From: Streptomyces sp. NBC_00523
GTDB taxonomy: Bacteria; Actinomycetota; Actinomycetes; Streptomycetales; Streptomycetaceae
NCBI RefSeq assembly: GCF_036346615.1
Contig: NZ_CP107836.1
Coordinates: 1,984,001 to 2,048,000 of the forward strand
DNA length: 64,000 bases
Reading direction: 5' to 3'
The translations under genes and the position numbers were made by a program. Positions 58,194 through 64,000 of this stretch are shown piece by piece; position 1 is the stretch's first letter, and every line of letters starts with the position of its first letter. Below the pieces are notes generated by a model. The model did no database searches, was not told the DNA's origin, and saw only the letters and a list, made by a program, of their open reading frames with translations.

Positions 58194-60230
58194 CTATGTG
58201 AGCAGTTCCCCGTGGAGCGCCAGGGCGAGGCCCGCCTCCGCGCTGTCGGCGCGGCCCTGTTCGAAGGCACGCCGGTAGGCCGCGTCGCCGACCGCCTCCC
58301 GGGCGCGCCGCTCGCAGGTCTCGCGGACGGGTCCGAGCTCGGGGGTGCCGCGCTGGGGGTGGCCGACCATGCGCCAGTAGACCTGTCCGGTGCCGTAGAC
58401 GCGGGCGGCCCTGGCGCCCTCGCCCTGGGCCGCGATGGCGGCGGCCAGGATGTCCAGGCCGAGCGCGATGCCGAAGCGGTCGCGGAGCCGGTGCTTGCCC
58501 GCGAGCATGGCCCGCGCGTGCGCGGCGGCGGGGGCCGCGCGGCCCTGGAGCAGGGCGATCAGGGCGAGTTGATAGTCCACGTAGGACCGGGTCCAGCACT
58601 CGTCCTGGGCCTCGCAGGCCGCCCGCAGCACCACGGCGGCCGACGCGGCCTCCTCCAGGCGGCCGAGCCCGGTGAGGGCGAAGACGGTGATGAGGTGGCA
58701 GCGCAGCCGGTAGGCCGCTTCGAGCCGGGTCCCGGAGGCGGTGGTCCGCAGCACCCGCCGCGCCTCGTGGAGGCCCTTCTCGGGCTCGCCGGTCATCAGG
58801 TGGGTGAGGCCGCGCAGATAGGCGGCGGCGAGGATGCCCTCGTCGGTGCCGTCGGCGGCGGCCTCGCGGACGCACTCGCGGCCGATGCGTTCGGCGGCCG
58901 GGTAGTCGCCCTGGAGCAGGACGCAGATGCCGAGCACCCACAGCACCCGGGTGCGGTGGGGGCCGTCGGGCGGTCCGGTGTCCAGGGCGCGCTGGGCGTA
59001 CCCCCGAGTCTGCGGGAGGTGGCCGCAGCAGCACCAGAAGAAGCCGATGCGGCCGGCCATCTCCTGGGCGGCGGCCGGGTCGTGGGCGAGGAGGTGGTCG
59101 AGCGCGGCGCACAGGTCGGCGTGCGCGTCGGCGATGCGGTGGTACCAGAGGATCTGGTCGTCGCCGGTCCACCCGGCGTGGGCGTTGCGGGCGAGGCGCA
59201 GGAAGCAGGCGGCGTGCCGGTCGGCGGCCTCCCGTTCCTCGCCGAGCTCCACGAGCCACATCCGGCCGTACTCGCGCAGGGTGTCGAGCATGCGGTGCCG
59301 GGTGCCCTCCCGGCTGACGACGGACTTGGCGGCCAGGCCGCGCAGGGCGGTGCGGACGCCGTCCTCGGTGAGGGGGCCGCCCGCGCAGACGGTGACGGCG
59401 GTGTCCTCCTCGAAGTCGCCGCGCAGCACGGTGAGCCGGGCCCACAGGAGCCGTTCCAGCGGGGTGCACAGCTCGTGGGACCAGCCGACGGTGGTGCGCA
59501 GGGTGCGGTGGCGGACCGGGCGGAGCGTGCTGTCGGCGAAGACGTCGAGCCGGGAGCCGAGGCGCTGGGCGATCTCCTGGACGCTCTGCCGGCCGACCGC
59601 GGCGGCGGCGAGCTCGATGGCGAGCGGGATGCCGTCGAGGCGGCGGCAGATGTCGGCGGCCGCCTCGGCGGTGCCCGGTTCCCGGAACGGGGTGGCGGGG
59701 GCGGCGGCCGTGGCGCGTTCCCGGAAGAGGGTGAGGGCGTCGGCGGCGCCGTCGACGGGCAGCGGGTCGACCTCCACGAGCTGTTCGCCCCGCAGGCTCA
59801 GGGGCTGGCGGCTGGTGGCGAGGACGGTGAGCCCGGGCGAGGTGGTGAGGATCTCGCCGAGGAGGTGGGCGCAGGCGGGGAGCAGGTGCTCGCAGGAGTC
59901 CAGGACGAGCAGGAGCTGCTTGTCGGCGAGCCATTCGCACAGTACGTCGATGGGCGGGCGCAGGGTGTGGTCGCTGAGGCCGACCGCGTCGGAGACGGTG
60001 GCGAGGAGGAGTTCGTCGTCGTGCAGCGGGGCGAGGTCGGCCCACCGGACGCCGTCGCGGTAGCCGGGGGCGGCGCGGCGGGCGGCGCGGAGGGCGAGCC
60101 GGGTCTTGCCGACGCCTCCGGTGCCGGTGAGGGTGGTCAGCCGGCCGGTGGCGAGGGCGTGTTCGAGCCCGGTGAGCTCGGCCGTCCGTCCGACAAAGCT
60201 GGTGGTCTCCTCGGGGAGGTTGCTGGCCAT
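58194..60230 (-). CDS. STAND-type ATP-binding regulator lacking DNA-binding domain
   Basis: A 678-residue protein. The NB-ARC-like ATPase has Walker A TGTGGVGKTRLAL (about 38-50), Walker B LLLVLDSCEHLLPA (about 107-120) and LAIELAAAAVGR. The C-terminal ~350 residues are helical TPR-like repeats. It looks like the LuxR/AfsR-type regulators but has neither LuxR nor SARP domain, so it may act through a partner. ATG 60230 is chosen over GTG 60236. It lies downstream of the pullulanase gene terminator and upstream of the CHMI gene. Confidence 0.85.
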   Translation of the reverse strand: MASNLPEETTSFVGRTAELTGLEHALATGRLTTLTGTGGVGKTRLALRAARRAAPGYRDGVRWADLAPLHDDELLLATVSDAVGLSDHTLRPPIDVLCEWLADKQLLLVLDSCEHLLPACAHLLGEILTTSPGLTVLATSRQPLSLRGEQLVEVDPLPVDGAADALTLFRERATAAAPATPFREPGTAEAAADICRRLDGIPLAIELAAAAVGRQSVQEIAQRLGSRLDVFADSTLRPVRHRTLRTTVGWSHELCTPLERLLWARLTVLRGDFEEDTAVTVCAGGPLTEDGVRTALRGLAAKSVVSREGTRHRMLDTLREYGRMWLVELGEEREAADRHAACFLRLARNAHAGWTGDDQILWYHRIADAHADLCAALDHLLAHDPAAAQEMAGRIGFFWCCCGHLPQTRGYAQRALDTGPPDGPHRTRVLWVLGICVLLQGDYPAAERIGRECVREAAADGTDEGILAAAYLRGLTHLMTGEPEKGLHEARRVLRTTASGTRLEAAYRLRCHLITVFALTGLGRLEEAASAAVVLRAACEAQDECWTRSYVDYQLALIALLQGRAAPAAAHARAMLAGKHRLRDRFGIALGLDILAAAIAAQGEGARAARVYGTGQVYWRMVGHPQRGTPELGPVRETCERRAREAVGDAAYRRAFEQGRADSAEAGLALALHGELLT

Positions 60231-60265
60231 CGTCACCGTCGCTGCACAGGTGGAGGGAAAGGCGT

Positions 60266-60299
60266 GCCCGGGGGTGTGTGTGGAGCGACACCCCCGGGC
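60266..60299 (-). terminator. hairpin after the pullulanase gene
   Basis: Perfect 12-bp arms GCCCGGGGGTGT (60266-60277) and its complement (60288-60299) with a 10-nt loop, between the pullulanase stop and the STAND gene start. Confidence 0.65.
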
Positions 60300-60327
60300 G
60301 GCTGCCCATACGGTAGTCCTGCGGCGG

Positions 60328-63300
60328 TCAGCGCAGGGTGAACACCGCCACCGTGCGTCCCGGAACGGTGAAGCTGCCCGAACTCCGCTCGTACGAGGAC
60401 TTCTTGACGGTAAGATCCGCCCCCTTCGCCTGAACGGGGTGCAGGGCGTAGTCCTTTCCGGCCAGCGCGGTCACCTTCTGGGTGGTGGTACCGGGGGCCG
60501 CGTTGAAGACGACGACGAGCTTGCCGAGGCGCATGGTGATCACGCCGGGGGTCTCGTCCTTGCCGGACAGCGGGAAGGCGAGCCGGGACCGCACCTGCGC
60601 GGCGCTCGCCAGGTCGAAGTCCTTCTCCGTGGTGCGGATGGTGAGCAGGTCCTGGTACGCGGCCGAGGCGCCGTTGATCTGCGCGCAGCCCGGGTTGACC
60701 GTGGCGTTGGTCAGCAGGGGCTTCGCGTAGGACCACTTGGCCTCGTTGTCCGCGGCCGGCGGCAGTCCGCGCCCGAAGCCGTTGCCGGCCCGGCAGTCCC
60801 AGTGCAGGGCGTTGAACCAGTCGCCGCTGTCGAAGGAGTTGCGGTCCAGCGACTTGGAGCGCAGCAGGTCCGTGCCGGCCTGGGAGAGGGCGGGGCCCTG
60901 CGAGAGGGTCGCCGTCGCCATGGCCAGGACCTGCATGCGGGCCCGGTCGGCGGCCGGGGTGCCCGCCGGGAGCTTGAACGCGAGCGCGTCGTACAGGGTC
61001 TCGTTGTCGTGGGCGTCGGCGTAGGCGAGGGCGTCGCCGGGGGCGGCGGCGTACCCGGCCGGGGCGCCGTTGTAGTCGACGCCGGAGCCCTTGACGGTGT
61101 TCCCGGAGGTGTCGGTGAAGGTGTAGTCGGCGAGGTTGCCGGTGAGGCCGACCTTGATCAGGTCCTGGTAGTGCAGCAGGCGGGCCTTCTGCTCGGCCTG
61201 CGTGCCGTTGGCGGTGGAGGTGTTGGGGTCGGTGTAGAGGCCGGTGGCGAAGCCCTGGACGCCGGGGTCCTCGTCGAACGGGGAGCCGCCGCGTACGGCG
61301 TCGCGGGCCCGGTCGGAGAAGGTGGCGATGCCGGTGCCGGCCATGTTCTTCTGGGTGGCCTGGACGAAGCGGGCGTCGTCGGCGATCTCACCGAAGTTCC
61401 AGCCCTCCCCGTACAGGATGATCTTCTTGCCGTCCACGCCGTCCTTGGCGGTGGTCAGCGCGTCGAGGGCCTTGCGGACGGCCAGGATGTTGGCCTTGGG
61501 GTGGTGGCCCATCAGGTCGAAGCGGAAGCCGTCGACCTTGTACTCCTTGGCCCAGGTGACGATCGAGTCCACGACGAGCTTGCCCATCATGGTGTTCTCG
61601 GGGGCCGTGTTGGCGCAGCAGGTGGAGGTGGCGACGGTGCCGTCCTCCAGGAGCCGCTGGTAGTAGCCGGGCACGATCCGGTCGAGGACGGACTTGTCGT
61701 CCTGGCCGGAGGCGACGGTGTGGTTGTAGACGACGTCCATGACGGTCCGCAGACCGGCGCCGTTGATGCCCTGGACCATCTGCCGGAACTCGACCGTGCG
61801 CTTCGTGCCGTCGGGGTCGGAGGCGTAGCTGCCCTCGGGGACGGTGTAGTGCAGCGGGTCGTAGCCCCAGTTGAAGGCGTCCTTCGCGGCGGCCTTCGCC
61901 ACGCATGCCTGCTGTTCGGCGGAGTCGGGGGCGTAGACGGACAGGTCGCAGGCCGGCTTCTGCTGGTCCTTCTTCTTCTCGGGGATGGTGCCGATGTCGA
62001 AGGCGGGCAGCAGGTGGACGTAGCTGGTCCCGGCGTCGGCGAGCTGCTTGAGGTGCTTCATCCCGTCGGAGCGGGTGTCGGTGAAGGCCAGGTACTCGCC
62101 GGGGTGCTTGGAGGTGGGGTCCGCGATGGAGAAGTCGCGGATCTGGAGCTCCTGGATCTGCGCGTCGCGCAGCGGCACGGCGGCGGGCTTGCGCAGGGTG
62201 TCCCAGCCCTTGGGGGCGAGCTTCCGGTCCTCCAGGTCCACGACGAGGCTGCGGGCGGAGTCGGTGGTGAGGGCGGTGGAGTAGGGGTCGGTGACCTTGT
62301 TGGTGACGAGCTTCTGGACGGTGGGCGCCCAGACGTTCACGACGTACCGGTAGGGCTTGCCGGTCCAGCTCTTCTTCCCGGTGACGGACCAGACGCCGGT
62401 GCGGTCGTCGCGCCGCATGGGCACGGTCTTCCCGTCGAGTTCGAGCGCGACGGTACGGGCGGTGGGCGCCCACACCGAGAGGGTGGGGGTGCCGTGGCGG
62501 AAGACCGGGCCGAGCGCGGCCCCGCTCGCCTTCGCTCCGTAGAGGTCGTCGAGGACTCCGGCGCTCTGCACCCCGGTGGCGGCGAGCAGGGCCCCGTTGG
62601 CGGCGCGCTGGGTGGCGATGAGCTGGCCGCGCAGGGCGTCGCGGACGCGGTCGCGGTCCCGGGCGTCGACGGTGAAGGCGGGGTAGTCCTTGAGGTGCGG
62701 GTACTTCGCCTTCTGGGCGTCGGTGAGCGCGGCCGGGGTGAGGCGCAGCCACTGCCCCTCGTCGCTGAGGGCGCCGTCCTTGACGGTGATGCCGCCCTTC
62801 TCCGCGTACACGAGCTGCTGGCTGGTGGCCTCGGTGGCCTTCACCTTCCAGACGACGGTGCCGGCGTCGATCCACTGCGCCTCGGCCTTGGTGAGGTCGG
62901 GCGTCGGGACGCCTCCGGCCTGCGGGAGCAGGTAGCCGCCCCGGCCGCCGAGCATCCACACCTCGTGGCCGTACGTGGCGAGGTCGAGGGACTGGTCGCT
63001 GGGGAGGTCCTTCTCGTCGCCCCGGTGCAGGATGTAGCTGAGCGAGGTGGCCCCGTCGGCGAGCGGGACCTCGAAGGTGAGCCCGGAGGCGTCCTTCTTC
63101 ACGGGCTGGAGCGGCTTGGCCCAGTCCGTGGGCTCCTTGGCGCCGGTCCAGGTGTGCAGCCCCCAGCCGTCGTAGTCGCCGTCGGCGCGGTAGTAGTGCA
63201 GGACGGCCTTGGTCTTGTCCTGCTCCGGGTAGGCCCCGTCGGGTGCGGTGCCGGCCTGGCCGTCCTCGCCCTGCGCGATCCACACCTCACCGGTCTCGGC

Positions 63301-64000
63301 GAGGTCCACGGTGCGCTCGGGCCCGTCGGTGGTGCCGGACTTCTCGACGGTGTACGGGACGGTGGCGGCGCCCTCGGGCACCTTGATCCACGCGAACGCG
63401 CCGTACGCGTCGCGCCCCGCGAAGTCGGCCGTGGTCTCGCCGGACTTGACCTGCCAGCCGTCGTAGTCGCCGTCGGCGCGCTTGTAGTGGACGACGGCGT
63501 AGTCCCGCTCGACCGCGACGGGCTTGGCGGGGGCGGGCGCCTGTCCGGCGGTGGAGGAGGCGGTGGCGCTCGCGGTGCGGCCGGTGCGGTCCACCACGAC
63601 GGCCTTGTAGCGCAGCGGTGTTCCGGCGGCGGTCCTGTCGCTCAGCGTCTGGGTGACCTTGTACGGGGCGTGGTCGGCGGTGCCGAGGGTGGTCCACTTG
63701 CCGTTGCCGGTCTGGGCGGCGAAGACGACCCGGTTCAGCGAGCCGCCGTCCACGTCGGCGGTCAGCTCGACGGTGCCGGTGGCGCCCGCGGCGGGGGCCT
63801 TCAGGGTGACGGAGGGCTTGGCGGTGGGGGCCGCGAGGGGCTCGGCCGCGCGGAGCACGAGGCTCGACAGGGCCGGGACGGTGACGGTGACCTTCCGGTC
63901 GGCGCCGCTGCGGACCGTGCCCTTGCCGCCGTACAGCGTACGGAAGTCCATGCGGGCGGATCCGGTGGGCAGCTCGACGGTCTTCGCCGAGGTGCCGTTG
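60328..64000 (-). CDS. secreted amylase-pullulanase, C-terminal 1,223 residues (cut by window edge)
   Basis: Open to the right edge; at least 1,223 residues are visible. The first visible stretch, [14 protein letters not shown] then a beta-rich end, resembles the C-terminus of an alpha-amylase domain, so a bifunctional fusion is likely. Two related DGDYDGWxxxxW starch-binding (CBM41-type) modules follow, then a CBM48 and a GH13_13-type pullulanase barrel: [15 protein letters not shown] (nucleophile), YGEGWNFGE (acid/base) and DAHDNETL, with [17 protein letters not shown]. It would debranch starch or pullulan outside the cell. The start and signal peptide are beyond the window. Confidence 0.93.
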   Translation of the reverse strand, partial: NGTSAKTVELPTGSARMDFRTLYGGKGTVRSGADRKVTVTVPALSSLVLRAAEPLAAPTAKPSVTLKAPAAGATGTVELTADVDGGSLNRVVFAAQTGNGKWTTLGTADHAPYKVTQTLSDRTAAGTPLRYKAVVVDRTGRTASATASSTAGQAPAPAKPVAVERDYAVVHYKRADGDYDGWQVKSGETTADFAGRDAYGAFAWIKVPEGAATVPYTVEKSGTTDGPERTVDLAETGEVWIAQGEDGQAGTAPDGAYPEQDKTKAVLHYYRADGDYDGWGLHTWTGAKEPTDWAKPLQPVKKDASGLTFEVPLADGATSLSYILHRGDEKDLPSDQSLDLATYGHEVWMLGGRGGYLLPQAGGVPTPDLTKAEAQWIDAGTVVWKVKATEATSQQLVYAEKGGITVKDGALSDEGQWLRLTPAALTDAQKAKYPHLKDYPAFTVDARDRDRVRDALRGQLIATQRAANGALLAATGVQSAGVLDDLYGAKASGAALGPVFRHGTPTLSVWAPTARTVALELDGKTVPMRRDDRTGVWSVTGKKSWTGKPYRYVVNVWAPTVQKLVTNKVTDPYSTALTTDSARSLVVDLEDRKLAPKGWDTLRKPAAVPLRDAQIQELQIRDFSIADPTSKHPGEYLAFTDTRSDGMKHLKQLADAGTSYVHLLPAFDIGTIPEKKKDQQKPACDLSVYAPDSAEQQACVAKAAAKDAFNWGYDPLHYTVPEGSYASDPDGTKRTVEFRQMVQGINGAGLRTVMDVVYNHTVASGQDDKSVLDRIVPGYYQRLLEDGTVATSTCCANTAPENTMMGKLVVDSIVTWAKEYKVDGFRFDLMGHHPKANILAVRKALDALTTAKDGVDGKKIILYGEGWNFGEIADDARFVQATQKNMAGTGIATFSDRARDAVRGGSPFDEDPGVQGFATGLYTDPNTSTANGTQAEQKARLLHYQDLIKVGLTGNLADYTFTDTSGNTVKGSGVDYNGAPAGYAAAPGDALAYADAHDNETLYDALAFKLPAGTPAADRARMQVLAMATATLSQGPALSQAGTDLLRSKSLDRNSFDSGDWFNALHWDCRAGNGFGRGLPPAADNEAKWSYAKPLLTNATVNPGCAQINGASAAYQDLLTIRTTEKDFDLASAAQVRSRLAFPLSGKDETPGVITMRLGKLVVVFNAAPGTTTQKVTALAGKDYALHPVQAKGADLTVKKSSYERSSGSFTVPGRTVAVFTLR

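Noticed and set aside
1..64000. tRNA, rRNA, CRISPR array or insertion sequence
   Set aside because: No cloverleaf with CCA-type end, no repeat-spacer array and no transposase or terminal repeats seen; a dedicated scan (tRNAscan, CRISPR finder) was not possible.

Overview
The window is very GC-rich. Its genes use mostly G/C at the third codon position, many GTG and a few TTG starts, short intergenic gaps and long shadow ORFs. It carries PspA/PspAA, two glutamine synthetases with GlnR-type boxes, a cobalamin late-step set, many one- and two-component regulators and secreted glycosidases. This fits a Streptomyces chromosome core region. From memory, the order pepA-lpd-E2-GntR-aceE ... lipB-lipA ... 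glnA ... glnII ... amylase/pullulanase resembles the SCO2165-SCO2226 stretch of S. coelicolor. I could not run an alignment. I see no tRNA, rRNA, CRISPR array, prophage or insertion sequence.

Layout. 0-4.6 kb: N-terminus of a sensor kinase, pspAA and pspA, a DUF3043 membrane protein, a SAM methyltransferase and an HtrA-like lipoprotein protease. 4.6-12.5 kb: cobalamin genes cobU, cobT and cobS, interrupted by an MprF-like lipid-modifying protein and two further membrane proteins, then a GH114 lipoprotein. 12.6-21.4 kb: leucyl aminopeptidase, then the 2-oxoacid dehydrogenase group (E3 lpd, double-lipoyl E2, GntR regulator, E1 aceE). 21.4-27.6 kb: WYL regulator, DUF4240, GNAT, TIGR01777 epimerase, FAD oxidoreductase and an HTH/TPR regulator. 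27.9-33.2 kb: lipB, lipA, small conserved genes, RDD protein and glnA. 33.2-38.2 kb: an accessory-looking group (MFS exporter with ArsR-like repressor, TetR, nitroreductase, SulP). 38.5-44.8 kb: small proteins, an ArsC-like protein, an oxidoreductase, an XRE regulator, an NTF2-like protein and glnII. 44.9-50 kb: a 39-codon ORF ahead of a receiver-less winged-helix regulator, an MMPL exporter and a two-component pair. 50-60.3 kb: GH29 fucosidase, a MarR/AhpD pair, a sigma-like membrane-anchored protein, a diiron-like protein with its own [2Fe-2S] reductase and TetR, a CHMI-type isomerase and a STAND ATPase. 60.3-64 kb: the C-terminal part of a large secreted amylase-pullulanase that runs off the right edge.

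How parts fit together. Lpd makes lipoyl groups on the E2 re-oxidisable, AceE feeds the E2, and LipB/LipA 10 kb away make the lipoyl cofactor. GlnA and GlnII are the two ammonium-assimilating enzymes, and each has a four-half-site GlnR-type box in its promoter. CobU, CobT and CobS complete the nucleotide loop of cobalamin.

The most interesting signals outside the core are regulatory palindromes and two unusual protein arrangements. The palindromes are a 30-bp near-perfect operator over the ArsR promoter, twin TetR sites built around a consensus -35 box, a 28-bp perfect palindrome upstream of the RDD gene, and a 12-bp inverted repeat between MarR and AhpD. The protein arrangements are a PF10118-like diiron candidate coupled to a reductase, and a degenerate sigma-like domain fused to an extracytoplasmic domain.
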